A stretch of 64,000 bases of DNA from NCBI RefSeq assembly GCF_934617235.1, contig NZ_CAKTTZ010000006.1:15053-79052 (forward strand), read 5' to 3'. This DNA is from an uncultured Ellagibacter sp. Its GTDB lineage: Bacteria > Actinomycetota > Coriobacteriia > Coriobacteriales > Eggerthellaceae. The translations under genes were made by a program, and so were the position numbers. Positions 16,534-25,136 of the stretch are shown here, piece after piece (position 1 is the first letter of the stretch; each line of letters opens with the position of its first letter). The notes beneath the pieces were generated by a model. It searched no databases and was not told the origin of the DNA. It saw nothing but the letters and a program-made list of their open reading frames with translations.

Positions 16534-17679
16534 TTAGTAGTCCTTCGCCGCGGGGCTTGCCATCCACTGCGCTTCGAACTCGGCATACGCATCGGCAAGC
16601 ACGGCCTCGCGCGCGCGGCGCATGAGGTCGAGCAAATAGTGCAGGTTGTGAATGGAAAGCAAGATGCCGCCGAGCATCTCGTCTTGCTTCACAAGATGGC
16701 GAATGTAGGCTCGCGTGTGATTTTGGCAGGTCAGGCATGTGCACTCGGGGTCGAGCGGCGTGAAGTCGCGCGTGTACTTGGCGTTGCGCATGTTCATGCG
16801 GCCCTGGCTCGAAAACGCCGTGCCCATGCGGGCCGTGCGCGTGGGAAGCACGCAGTCGAACATGTCGACGCCCTCGCCCACCGCGCGCACGAGCGTGGTG
16901 GGATTGCCCACGCCCATGAGATAGCGCGGGCGATCGTCGGGCAGCGCACGCGCTACCTGGCCCAACGTCTCGAACATCGTCTCGTGGTCCTCGCCCACCG
17001 AGTAGCCGCCGATGCCGAAGCCGCCGAATCGGCGCCCGCCCGCAGCCAGGCTCTCGTCCTCGATTTCGCGCAAGCGGCGAATGCTCTCCAGGCGCAAATC
17101 GAGGTTCATGCCGCCCTGCACGATGCCGAAGAGCGTCTGATCGGGTCGTTTGTGCGCTGCCAGGCAACGGCGCGCCCACATAGCCGACAGGTCGACCGCG
17201 CGCTCGACGAACTCGCGCGTCGCGGGATACGGCGGGCACTGGTCGAGCTGCATGGCGATGTCGGCGCCGAGCGCTTCCTGGATGCGCATGTTCACCTCGG
17301 GCGTCCAGCGCACATAGCTGCCGTCGTAAATCGAGCGGAAGGTGACGCCATCGTCGTCGAGCTTGCGCGTATCGGCAAGCGAGAAGATCTGGAATCCGCC
17401 CGAGTCGGTGAGCATCGGCCCGTCGTAGTTCATGAACTTGTGCACCCCGCCGGCTTCCGCAACCACGTCCTCACCGGGGCGCTGCGAGAGATGGTAGGTG
17501 TTTGCAAGCACGACCTGGGATTTCAGCTCACGAAGCTGCGGCGGGGTGATTCCCTTCACCGTGGCGGACGTGCCGACAGGCATAAACATGGGCGTGTGGA
17601 AATCGCCGTGCGCCGTCGTGAAAGTAAGCGCGCGGGCGTTGCCGCTCTGAGCGTCGCACGTGCAGTCGAAAAGCGCCAT
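16534..17679 (-). CDS. tgt: tRNA-guanine transglycosylase
   Basis: Tgt exchanges the anticodon guanine of GUN tRNAs for preQ1 in queuosine synthesis. The 381 residues include TDSGGFQIFSL (D92 region), GIVQGGMNLDLR, GVDMFDCVLPTR with the nucleophilic Asp, and zinc ligands C313, C315 and C318 (PECTCLTCQNH). I chose the ATG at 17679 (MALFDC), which begins just after the HAD stop; an upstream start would overlap HAD by 87 bases. It forms an operon with the HAD gene. The last 84 bases, including the stop, are duplicated at 9946-10029. Confidence 0.95.
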   Translation of the reverse strand: MALFDCTCDAQSGNARALTFTTAHGDFHTPMFMPVGTSATVKGITPPQLRELKSQVVLANTYHLSQRPGEDVVAEAGGVHKFMNYDGPMLTDSGGFQIFSLADTRKLDDDGVTFRSIYDGSYVRWTPEVNMRIQEALGADIAMQLDQCPPYPATREFVERAVDLSAMWARRCLAAHKRPDQTLFGIVQGGMNLDLRLESIRRLREIEDESLAAGGRRFGGFGIGGYSVGEDHETMFETLGQVARALPDDRPRYLMGVGNPTTLVRAVGEGVDMFDCVLPTRTARMGTAFSSQGRMNMRNAKYTRDFTPLDPECTCLTCQNHTRAYIRHLVKQDEMLGGILLSIHNLHYLLDLMRRAREAVLADAYAEFEAQWMASPAAKDY

Positions 17680-17680
17680 G

Positions 17681-18442
17681 CTAGTTCGCGCCTCCCTCGA
17701 TCGTCGCAGGGTCATCGCAGGTCGGAAGGTCGTCCACCCACGCTGCGAACTCATCCATCGTGCCATGTTTCACGCCCTCAAGCCCGCGGCCCTCGGGGTC
17801 CATAAGATGGTCAGTCACCAGATACACATCGCAGCCGAGCTTTGCCGACGCCAGGTCATCAAGCGTGTTATTGCCCACCATAAGCACCTCATCAGCGGAA
17901 AGACTGCAATTTGCGAGAATTTCAGCATAGTATTCCACCTGCGGCTTCACCGCCGAGGAATTCTCATACGTGGAAATATAGCGAAACGGCGCATCTCCCA
18001 CGCCGCCCCACGCAAGACGCCACTCGACCGCGCGGCGGGGAAACATCGGCTGGGTCGCGAGCACGAGCGGATATCCCTTCGCGACGAGCGCGTCGATGGC
18101 GCGGCGCGTCGCGGGATTCGCCTGAACGCCCTCGCCGATAGCGCCGAAGCGCGTCTCGTAGTAGCGCGCGAACATCTCTTCCCAATCCGCCCCATCGCGG
18201 TCAAACATGGTAAAGAAGGTGTCCCAGAACACGTCGTGGTTCGTCTTCCCACCAGGCACGCGCTTGCCCATGGCAGAAGCGCCGGCGCCAAACGCGCGCG
18301 CGAACTTCTCGCCATCGACGCCCTGCTCAACCGCGAAATGCGCGATGTCCTTGAAGTAGCTGCCCAGAAATTCCTCGAGCTCCATCGGGCACAACGTGCC
18401 ATCGAGGTCAAACAAGATCGCGCGATATGACGTGTTCGCCAT
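17681..18442 (-). CDS. HAD-superfamily hydrolase
   Basis: This 253-residue phosphatase-like protein has motif I FDLDGTLCP (residues 11-19), LVLATQPMFPRRA as motif II, KPQVEYY as motif III and VGNNTLDDLASAKLG as motif IV. All catalytic aspartates are present. The ATG at 18442 follows GGAAGGG. It is the first gene of the HAD-tgt operon. The substrate is unknown. There is no evidence that it takes part in queuosine synthesis apart from its place. Confidence 0.85.
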   Translation of the reverse strand: MANTSYRAILFDLDGTLCPMELEEFLGSYFKDIAHFAVEQGVDGEKFARAFGAGASAMGKRVPGGKTNHDVFWDTFFTMFDRDGADWEEMFARYYETRFGAIGEGVQANPATRRAIDALVAKGYPLVLATQPMFPRRAVEWRLAWGGVGDAPFRYISTYENSSAVKPQVEYYAEILANCSLSADEVLMVGNNTLDDLASAKLGCDVYLVTDHLMDPEGRGLEGVKHGTMDEFAAWVDDLPTCDDPATIEGGAN

Positions 18443-18701
18443 GAAAGACCCTTCCCAGAAAAAGACCGCCTCAGGGGGCGGATTGCAAATTCGATACGAA
18501 CAACAGTATAAAAGAGTGGAGGCTTTCGGGCACTCGGCGGCGCGGTGAACATGCAAAGTGCGGAAAACGAGGCACGGGGTTTCTCGCCGGGCGCTCCGCC
18601 AAACATTGAGGTTTGGCGGTTTCGTCGACGGCGACACAAGAGGGGTTCGGCCCTGTGCTAGTATCGATGGGTTGAATCCACGAATGCGAGAGGAGCCGCA
18701 G

Positions 18702-19613
18702 ATGAAACTGCTATTGCATGCATGCTGCGGGCCGTGCTCGCTCGAGCCCGTGCGCCTTCTTCAAGCGGCTGGGCACGACATCACCATTTACTACGCGAAT
18801 TCGAATATCGCGCCTCAAGAAGAGTACGCGCACCGCCTCGTCACGCTCGAGGATTGGGCGAAAAGCGAGGGCCTACCCGTCATTGAGGGTTCTTACGACC
18901 CTGCCACCTGGGAAAACACCGCTGGACGCATCGGAGACGCAGCGCTTGCCGACGTTCGCACAGCCCGCGAGCAGGAACAACCCGCCGCAGACGACCACGA
19001 CGCGAGCGACCCCGCTGCGGACAACCCCAGCGCGGGCGAGAACTCCTCGGGCACCCAGCAAAGCACGGGCGACCCCCGCAAGCGCACTCCCCTTCGCGCC
19101 GACGTCCTCTCCGTTGACCCCGCACGCCGGGAAGCGCGCTGCCGCGCATGCTATCGCCTTCGCCTCGAAGAGACAGCACGCGTAGCCGCCGAGCAGGGTT
19201 ACGACGGCATCGGCACCACGCTTTCCGTAAGCCCTTATCAGTATACCCAGGTCATCGAGGAAGAAGTGCAGCGAGCTGCCAGCCGAGCTGGAATCACAGG
19301 CATCTTCGAGGACTTCCGCCCCTACTACGACGAAGCCACGCGCCGAAGCCGTGCGCTCGGAATGTATCGCCAAAACTACTGCGGCTGCCGCATAAGCGAC
19401 GAGGAAGCAGCCGCCGAGCGCGCGGAGCGCAAGGCGCAACGAGCAGCCGCGAAGCAGGCCGAACGCGCGGAACACGCCGCCGAAATAGCCGCCGCCGAGG
19501 CAGAGCTCAAGGATCATCGAGCCGCACGCGCAGCCTACGATAAGAAGCAAGCCCGCAAGCGAGCAATCCTCAAATCACTTCGCGAGCAGGCAAAACAGGA
19601 AGTATCAGAGTGA
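18702..19613 (+). CDS. queH: Epoxyqueuosine reductase QueH
   Basis: QueH does the last step of queuosine synthesis, reducing epoxyqueuosine to queuosine, and is the non-orthologous replacement for QueG. The 303 residues begin HACCGPCS (C8, C9, C12), and C147/C150 (CRACYRLRLEE) and C227/C229 (NYCGC) complete the Cys set for the Fe-S cluster and metal site. Two oddities are a 55-residue Asp/Ala/Pro-rich insertion (about 85-140) and a long charged coiled-coil tail (235-303). The ATG follows GAGAGGAG. Its stop overlaps the next start by 4 bases, so it is co-translated with the dehydratase-like gene. Confidence 0.93.
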   Translation: MKLLLHACCGPCSLEPVRLLQAAGHDITIYYANSNIAPQEEYAHRLVTLEDWAKSEGLPVIEGSYDPATWENTAGRIGDAALADVRTAREQEQPAADDHDASDPAADNPSAGENSSGTQQSTGDPRKRTPLRADVLSVDPARREARCRACYRLRLEETARVAAEQGYDGIGTTLSVSPYQYTQVIEEEVQRAASRAGITGIFEDFRPYYDEATRRSRALGMYRQNYCGCRISDEEAAAERAERKAQRAAAKQAERAEHAAEIAAAEAELKDHRAARAAYDKKQARKRAILKSLREQAKQEVSE

Positions 19614-21004
19614 GACCCTTCGCAGACCCCATACACCGCTACATGGACCATGTGAAGCGCACGTGCGCAACCGACCCCGAGCGCGGCTGGCGGGATGCGC
19701 TTATCGGGTTTCGCGGAAACACCTGGGGGTCGCGCCATCTTCCCAACTTCCATGCGGCGCGCGGCTACCACAAGCTTGAAGCCTATACGCTTGGCCTCGT
19801 CTCCGACCAGCTCGGACACGAAAACGACTACGTGTGGGGAAACGTGTTCGCACCCGTAGAGATCATGGAATGCTTCGGGCTGGGGACCGTGAGCGTCGAA
19901 TGCTTGGCGAGCTTCTTCTCGGGATACCATCTCGCGCCGTTTTTCATCGATCGCGCACAGGAAGCGGGCATCGCACCCACACTGTGCACGTACCACAAAA
20001 CGGTCATGGGGATGATGGAAACGGGCGTGCTGCATGCGCCGCGGCTTGCCGTGACCACCTCTTGCGCCTGCGATGGCAACCTGAGCACCTTTCGCCAACT
20101 GGGGCAACGCATGGACGTCCCCATGGTGCTGCTCGATGTGCCCTACGAAGGCGATGACGAATCGGTCGATTACCTCGCTGCTCAGTTGCGCGAGCTCACG
20201 CGTACTCTCGAAGAGCTGACGAGCGTGCCCTTCGACGAGGGTCGCCTTTCGCATCTTTTAGAAGTCGAGCGGGAAACAAACGACCTCGCCTGGGAATTCA
20301 TGCGCCTGCAGGCCGAGCACTTCTATCCGTCCGAGTTCATCCACCACCTGTTCTTCGTGCTCGCCATGCAGCTTTCAGCGGGAAGCGAGGAGCTGCGCGA
20401 CCTGTTGCGCTTCATGGTGGACGACATCAAGCGCGCGCCGAAGCTTACAGGCGACAAGATTCTCTGGGTGCATCTCATGCCGTACTATCAGCAAAGCCTG
20501 AAAGCAGCCTTCGACTACAGCCCGGCGCATCAAATCGTCGCGGCCGACATGGCGTTTTGCACAATGAGCGACCTCGCCGACGCCGACCCGTTCCGCGCGC
20601 TCGCCAAAAAGCTCATCGGCAACGCGATGAGCGGCCCCTACGAGCGCAAACTCGCACTCATCGACCGCCTGCTCAACGCAACCCACGCCGACGGCGTCAT
20701 CCACTTCTGCCATTGGGGGTGCAAGCAGTCTTCAGGCGGAAGTGCGATTTTGCGCGAGCACCTGCATGAGGCCGGCGTGCCCCTTCTGCAGCTTGACGGC
20801 GACGGCATCGACGAGCGCAACAGCCACGACGGCCAAATAAAGACGCGCCTCGAAGCATTTTTCGAAGTACTTGCAGCGAAGCGAGCGGAAGACGACGAGC
20901 AGGGCGCGGCCGCCGAGACGAAGGGCGGTGCGCAAAATGCGAGCGCTGACCAGACGGGCGGCACGCAGGGCGCAACGGCTGATCCGAAGGGCAGTGCGCA
21001 ATGA
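19610..21004 (+). CDS. 2-hydroxyacyl-CoA dehydratase / double-cubane cluster family protein
   Basis: This 464-residue protein belongs to the HgdB/BcrB/FldB superfamily, which carries low-potential Fe-S clusters and is activated by an ATPase. Family signs are NVFAPVEIMECFGLGTVSVE, TTSCACDGN (near 145-153) and FCHWGCKQSSGG (near 365). The start GTG overlaps the queH stop. The next gene, overlapping by 4 bases, encodes a related module fused to the activator. No CoA-transferase, ligase or amino-acid pathway genes are nearby, so the double-cubane cluster proteins (DCCP, which reduce small molecules) are a better analogy than the classic amino-acid dehydratases. The C-terminal 30 residues are low-complexity. 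Confidence 0.82.
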   Translation: MRPFADPIHRYMDHVKRTCATDPERGWRDALIGFRGNTWGSRHLPNFHAARGYHKLEAYTLGLVSDQLGHENDYVWGNVFAPVEIMECFGLGTVSVECLASFFSGYHLAPFFIDRAQEAGIAPTLCTYHKTVMGMMETGVLHAPRLAVTTSCACDGNLSTFRQLGQRMDVPMVLLDVPYEGDDESVDYLAAQLRELTRTLEELTSVPFDEGRLSHLLEVERETNDLAWEFMRLQAEHFYPSEFIHHLFFVLAMQLSAGSEELRDLLRFMVDDIKRAPKLTGDKILWVHLMPYYQQSLKAAFDYSPAHQIVAADMAFCTMSDLADADPFRALAKKLIGNAMSGPYERKLALIDRLLNATHADGVIHFCHWGCKQSSGGSAILREHLHEAGVPLLQLDGDGIDERNSHDGQIKTRLEAFFEVLAAKRAEDDEQGAAAETKGGAQNASADQTGGTQGATADPKGSAQ

Positions 21005-23007
21005 GCATCGGATACGTTTGCAAATACGTCCCCGTCGAAGCACTTGAGGCGATGGGCGCACGCATGGAGCGCATCGAACCTGATGAGAGCCTCGTAAGCT
21101 TCGATGCCGCCGAAACCTGCATGCATGCCAACATGTGCAGTTTCGCGAAAGCGGCGTTTGAGACCATCGTCGCAGGCAACTTCGACGGCATCGTTTTGAC
21201 CACCTGCTGCGACAGCATGCGCCGTCTCGCCGATGCGTTGCGCGCGCAAGCCCCTAGCCTGTTCATCCACGTGCTCGACGTGCCGCGCGACACGGGCGAT
21301 GCCGCTTGCGCATTATACGAGCGCAACGTGAGGAAACTCCTTTGCACATATGGCGAATTCGCCGACGCAACGTTTTCGGAAGAGGCACTGTTCGCCCAGC
21401 TCGGCGGCACAATCTGTTCAGCGGAAGGAACCTGCGACTCGCCCTTGGAGCTCAACTACGCGAGGCTCCATTCAGAAGCTTCGCAGCCTTCATTCCGCCT
21501 CACGAAGTCGAGCTCTGCTTCACAGGATTCCACCTACAACGACCAGGCAGCGGACTCGGCCGCATGGAGCGAAGGCTGCGAAGCTTCTGAGCGAAATGCG
21601 AGCGAGTCCGCCGCCGCCCCGCAGGTCGAATCCAACCGCGACCAGGTTGGCGACGCCGGCGCGCGGAGCGAAGGCTGCGAAGCTTCTGAGCGCAGCGCGA
21701 CCGCGGCGCCAGCCGTCCCACAGGTCGACAACGCCCTGCAACCGAAGACGCACTTCTCCCTCACGATGCCCAACGTAGGCATTGCGGGCGCACGCGCGAA
21801 CCCAGAAATCAGACGCATTCTCGAATCGCGCGGCGTGAACATCGCCTTCGACATCACCTGCACGAACGCTAATCGTCATTTCGCGCCCCAAAAAGCGGAT
21901 GCCCTCACTCATTACGTGCACGACGTGCTCACGCAGCTTCCCTGCGCGCGCATGCGTGACATATCCCCGCGCAAAGCCTTCCTCGACTACGCTCTTCCCC
22001 AGGTCGACGGGCTTATCTACCACACGGTGCAATTCTGCGACCTGTATTCCTACGAGTACAGCGAGCTCAAGCGAACCTCATCCACGCCGATGCTTGCGCT
22101 CGAAACCGACTGCACGGCGCAAAGCCGTGGGCAGATGCTCACGCGGCTCGAGGCGTTCCTTGAATCGATAGGTGCCTTGCAAACAGAGCGCCTCACAAGT
22201 CAGAAAGGCTCACCTATGAGCACAGCCGCCACCTTCGTCGTCGGGCTCGATTCGGGCTCTACCTCGACCAATGCCGTCGTCATGAACGAGGCGCGCGAAA
22301 TCGTCGCGAGCGTTGTTGCAAGAACGGGCGCGAAGGCGGGAGCCTCCGCCGAACGCGCGTATCGAGAGGTGCTCGAACGCGCAAACATCACGCCTGACCA
22401 GGTTGGATGCACTATCGCAACAGGATACGGTCGCGTGAGCATCCCCTTTGCCGACGAAAACGTCACCGAAATCAGCTGCCATGGGCGCGGCGCACACTAC
22501 TTCAACCCCGACGTTCGCACCATCCTCGATATCGGCGGACAGGACAGCAAGGCCATCCATGTTAACGCCGCAGGCGAAGTGACCGATTTCGCCATGAACG
22601 ACAAATGCGCTGCGGGCACGGGACGATTCCTGGAGATGATCGCGCGTTCGCTCGAGATCGACCTCGACGAGCTGGGGCCAGCAGCGCTTGAAAGCAAGAA
22701 GCACCTGGAAATCGCCAGCATGTGCTCGGTTTTCGCGGAGTCCGAGGTCATCTCACTCATCGCCAACAACGAGGAGAAACCCGATATCGCAGCAGGCGTC
22801 TGCCGCGCCGTGGCGGGCAAGGCGTATTCGCTCATGAGGCGCGTCGGGCTTGAAGGGGCGTATATGATGACAGGCGGTGTTGCGCAGAACCCGGGCGTCG
22901 TGCGCGCAGTCGAGGAGCTCATCGGCGACAAGCTCTTCATCTGCGACGACCCCGAAATCGTCGGAGCAACCGGCGCCGCCCTGCTCGCCCTGGAGAAATC
23001 AGAGTAG
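21001..23007 (+). CDS. Fusion of a dehydratase-like Cys module and an ATP-dependent activator (HgdC/DCCP reductase type)
   Basis: This 668-residue protein has two parts. Residues 1-150 and 255-400 form an HgdB-like module (AETCMHANMCSFAK, LTTCCDS, YHTVQFCDLYSYE). Residues 406-668 are an ASKHA-fold ATPase: GLDSGSTSTNAVV, IGGQDSKAI, and C536 (DKCAAGTGRFLE) and C575 (ASMCSVFAESE), exactly 39 apart as in HgdC, where they bridge one [4Fe-4S] cluster across the dimer. Between the two halves of the module is a repetitive Ser/Ala/Glu linker (about 155-250). An ATG at 22216 with AGAAAGG upstream could also yield the activator alone. It would drive ATP-dependent electron transfer to its partner protein. 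Confidence 0.82.
   Translation: MSIGYVCKYVPVEALEAMGARMERIEPDESLVSFDAAETCMHANMCSFAKAAFETIVAGNFDGIVLTTCCDSMRRLADALRAQAPSLFIHVLDVPRDTGDAACALYERNVRKLLCTYGEFADATFSEEALFAQLGGTICSAEGTCDSPLELNYARLHSEASQPSFRLTKSSSASQDSTYNDQAADSAAWSEGCEASERNASESAAAPQVESNRDQVGDAGARSEGCEASERSATAAPAVPQVDNALQPKTHFSLTMPNVGIAGARANPEIRRILESRGVNIAFDITCTNANRHFAPQKADALTHYVHDVLTQLPCARMRDISPRKAFLDYALPQVDGLIYHTVQFCDLYSYEYSELKRTSSTPMLALETDCTAQSRGQMLTRLEAFLESIGALQTERLTSQKGSPMSTAATFVVGLDSGSTSTNAVVMNEAREIVASVVARTGAKAGASAERAYREVLERANITPDQVGCTIATGYGRVSIPFADENVTEISCHGRGAHYFNPDVRTILDIGGQDSKAIHVNAAGEVTDFAMNDKCAAGTGRFLEMIARSLEIDLDELGPAALESKKHLEIASMCSVFAESEVISLIANNEEKPDIAAGVCRAVAGKAYSLMRRVGLEGAYMMTGGVAQNPGVVRAVEELIGDKLFICDDPEIVGATGAALLALEKSE
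21472..21692. repeat. Three copies of a 20-base repeat inside the linker
   Basis: GAAGGCTGCGAAGCTTCTGA occurs at 21571-21590 and 21670-21689 on the plus strand and inverted at 21472-21491. The direct copies continue into GCG, so they encode SEGCEASER twice. The repeats sit only in the linker of the fusion protein. Confidence 0.85.
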
Positions 23008-23009
23008 TA

Positions 23010-23049
23010 TATATTTACGTATAACTTTTGCACAAATACGTGATAGAAT
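23010..23049 (+). promoter_or_regulatory. Promoter/operator of the Phd-ParE pair
   Basis: TATATTTACGTATAACTTTTG (23010-23030) is AT-rich in a GC-rich setting and matches the MazEF operator at 63767-63787 at 19 of 21 bases. A -10 box TAGAAT lies at 23044-23049. The element probably binds the antitoxin and overlaps the -35 region. Confidence 0.5.
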
Positions 23050-23074
23050 TCCTTCTGTTCAAAGGAGGGATTCT

Positions 23075-23362
23075 ATGCCGTTGCCCGTACCGCATATCAG
23101 GCCCATCAGCGACCTTCGTACCAACCTAAACGATGTATGCGAATTGGCGCGCGAAAGCCAACAGCCCATTTTCATGACGAAGAACGGCAAGGCGAGCCTT
23201 GTGGTTATCGACTGCGAAGTGTACGAAGGGCAACAGCGGCACGAACGCTATGTCCAGAAACTGCGCGAAGCGGAAATCGAGGAGAAGTATCAATCGAAAT
23301 CGCTCACGAAAGAAGCAGTCGACGATTCAATCGGGCGCCTTTTCGCGCATTGGGGCATTTAA
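23075..23362 (+). CDS. Phd/YefM-family antitoxin
   Basis: This 95-residue protein has the Phd/YefM fold signature (HIRPISDLRTNLNDVCELARESQQPIFMTKNGKASLVVIDCEVYE) in residues 7-51 and an acidic, flexible C-terminus that should bind the toxin. AAAGGAGGG precedes the ATG at 23075. It is followed without a gap by the ParE-like toxin. The pair sits between the dehydratase genes and queA. Confidence 0.88.
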   Translation: MPLPVPHIRPISDLRTNLNDVCELARESQQPIFMTKNGKASLVVIDCEVYEGQQRHERYVQKLREAEIEEKYQSKSLTKEAVDDSIGRLFAHWGI

Positions 23363-23683
23363 ATGCTTGTCCCTCTCTACCGTCCTCGCGCCGTACACGA
23401 TCTAGAATCGATAGTGATTTATCTAGGTGAGGTGCAGAAATCCCCGAAATCGGCCCGCAAAGTCTACGATTCGATTGTCGAAGCGGTCGACCACCTTTGC
23501 AAAACACCCGAGCTTGGCCGCCCCTTCGTCGACGAAAGGCTTTCTCACCAAGGGTACCGATCATGGCTTGTCAATCCCTACCGCATTTTCTATTCTTTCA
23601 ACAGCGAGAACCTTATCGTATGGCGAATCGTCCACACTCGCCAAGATATCGATGACTTTGCGTTCATCGACATCGACGATTAG
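23363..23683 (+). CDS. ParE/RelE-superfamily toxin
   Basis: This 106-residue protein carries ParE-like motifs: ARKVYDSIVEAVDHLCKTPELGRPF, GYRSWLVNPYRIFYSF and VWRIVHTRQDIDDF. ParE toxins poison gyrase and RelE toxins cut mRNA; the sequence places this one nearer ParE. The start lies directly after the antitoxin stop. The next start codon (23717) is only 34 bases downstream, so queA may be partly read from this operon. Confidence 0.85.
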   Translation: MLVPLYRPRAVHDLESIVIYLGEVQKSPKSARKVYDSIVEAVDHLCKTPELGRPFVDERLSHQGYRSWLVNPYRIFYSFNSENLIVWRIVHTRQDIDDFAFIDIDD

Positions 23684-23716
23684 TCGAGAGCAAAGCAACG
23701 ATCAAAGGATTATTAC

Positions 23717-23836
23717 ATGAGAACTGAAGATTTCAATTATTCAACAGTCCAGTGGACTGTTGAACCCCGAGCACCGCGAAGCGGAGCGCAGGGGGCCGGG
23801 AAGGCGAAGGGCCACGGCGAAGGGCGGCGAGCATGA
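23717..23836 (+). CDS. Short leader reading frame made by duplication of the queA start
   Basis: The 39-codon frame begins with the same 23 bases as queA (ATGAGAACTGAAGATTTC...), then runs through an inserted palindromic element and stops at TGA, which overlaps the queA ATG (ATGA). Its AAAGGA ribosome-binding site is the better one and is probably the ancestral queA site. Translation of queA may thus depend on coupling to this leader. The peptide itself probably has no function. Confidence 0.5.
   Translation: MRTEDFNYSTVQWTVEPRAPRSGAQGAGKAKGHGEGRRA
23740..23764. repeat. Palindromic element at the queA start
   Basis: TTCAACAGTCCA (23740-23751) pairs with TGGACTGTTGAA (23753-23764) around a single G. 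The centre CAGTCCAGTGGACTG is a variant of the core CAGCCCAGTGGGCTG found at 50742-50764 and 59432-59454. Confidence 0.7.
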
Positions 23837-25017
23837 GAACTGAAGATTTCAATTACGACCTGCCCGAAGAGCTGATTGCGCAGGAGCCAGCGCACGTACG
23901 CGACGCGTGCCGTATGCTCGTGATGGACCGCGCGACGGGCGAGCTCGAGGACCGCATATTCCGCGATATCGAGGAATATCTCCGCCCGGGCGATCTGCTC
24001 GTAGCGAACGAGACGCGCGTCATGCCCGCACGCCTCTTGGGCGCGAAGCGCGGCACGGGCGGCCAGGCGGAAGTGTTCCTCCTTCGCGAAGTCAAAGGCG
24101 AGAAGGCGAAGCTCTACCTCGACGAAGCACTCACCGAATCAGCCAATCAACAGGCCATTTGGGAAGTGCTTGTGCGTCCCGGGAAGCGCCTGAAGCCGGG
24201 AAGCGGCGCTGTCGTCGACTTCGCAGACAAGCAGGGCAATGTCGCGCTTTCCGCCGAGGTCGTCGATTGGGCGAGCGCAAAGACGGACGCAGCGGCGGCG
24301 GGCGAAGGTCAGGACGCCGACGCGTCAGCTGCCAAGGGCGAGCGCATCGCGCGCCTCACCACGACGCTCCCCTCGCTCGACGAGGCGCTTCACGCCGTAG
24401 GGCACACACCCCTTCCGCCCTACATCAAGAACTATGCCGGTGACGAGGAGCTGTACCAAACTGTGTACTCGCGCCGCGAGGCTTCGGCAGCAGCGCCTAC
24501 CGCAGGCCTTCACTTCACGCCCGAGCTCATTGAGCGCCTGAAGGCAAAGGGCATTCGTTGGGAAACCGTCGAGCTCGAAGTGGGACTCGACACCTTCCGC
24601 ATTGTCGACGAGGACGACCCGACCGAGCACAAGATGCACACCGAGTTCTACACCGTGCCGCAAACTACCGTCGACGCCATCAACGAAACGCACGCGGCGG
24701 GCGGGCGCGTCATTGCCGTGGGGACCACGTCCACCCGAAGTTTGGAAAGCGCTTGGGACGCCGAGGCGAACGGAGGCGAGGGTGCCATCACGGCGCGCAA
24801 TCGCGACGCCACGAGCCTCTACCTTCTGCCGGGCAGCACCTTCCATGTGGTCGATGGCCTCATCACGAACTTCCACGTGCCCAAAAGCACGCTCATGATG
24901 CTCGTAAGCGCATTCTCAAGCCGCGAGCACATCATGGCAGCTTACCACCACGCCATCGAGAGCCGTTATCGCATGCTCTCCTTCGGAGACGCCATGTTCA
25001 TCAAGCCAATGGAATAG
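23833..25017 (+). CDS. queA: S-adenosylmethionine:tRNA ribosyltransferase-isomerase
   Basis: QueA moves the ribosyl part of SAM to preQ1 in tRNA, forming epoxyqueuosine. The 394 residues start MRTEDFNYDLPEELIAQEP and include the family motifs VANETRVMPARLLG, EVLVRPGKRLKPG, AAPTAGLHFTPELIERLK and GTTSTRSLESAW. An Ala/Asp-rich insertion lies near residues 140-170. The start is tied to the duplicated leader described above; the ATG at 23833 has only a weak site (AAGGG). With Tgt and QueH it completes the path from preQ1 to queuosine. Confidence 0.95.
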   Translation: MRTEDFNYDLPEELIAQEPAHVRDACRMLVMDRATGELEDRIFRDIEEYLRPGDLLVANETRVMPARLLGAKRGTGGQAEVFLLREVKGEKAKLYLDEALTESANQQAIWEVLVRPGKRLKPGSGAVVDFADKQGNVALSAEVVDWASAKTDAAAAGEGQDADASAAKGERIARLTTTLPSLDEALHAVGHTPLPPYIKNYAGDEELYQTVYSRREASAAAPTAGLHFTPELIERLKAKGIRWETVELEVGLDTFRIVDEDDPTEHKMHTEFYTVPQTTVDAINETHAAGGRVIAVGTTSTRSLESAWDAEANGGEGAITARNRDATSLYLLPGSTFHVVDGLITNFHVPKSTLMMLVSAFSSREHIMAAYHHAIESRYRMLSFGDAMFIKPME

Positions 25018-25055
25018 CGTCTGGTTAACACAGCAAGAATACCGCAAACGAAAGC

Positions 25056-25090
25056 GAGGCCCCTGCGAATCGCACATTCGCAGGGGCCTC
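25056..25090. terminator. Bidirectional terminator between queA and ligA
   Basis: A perfect 15-base stem, GAGGCCCCTGCGAAT with ATTCGCAGGGGCCTC, around a 5-base loop. Confidence 0.8.
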
Positions 25091-25136
25091 TCATCATATG
25101 AGGGGACAGCCAGGCGAAAAGGCGCCCAGCCTGCGC

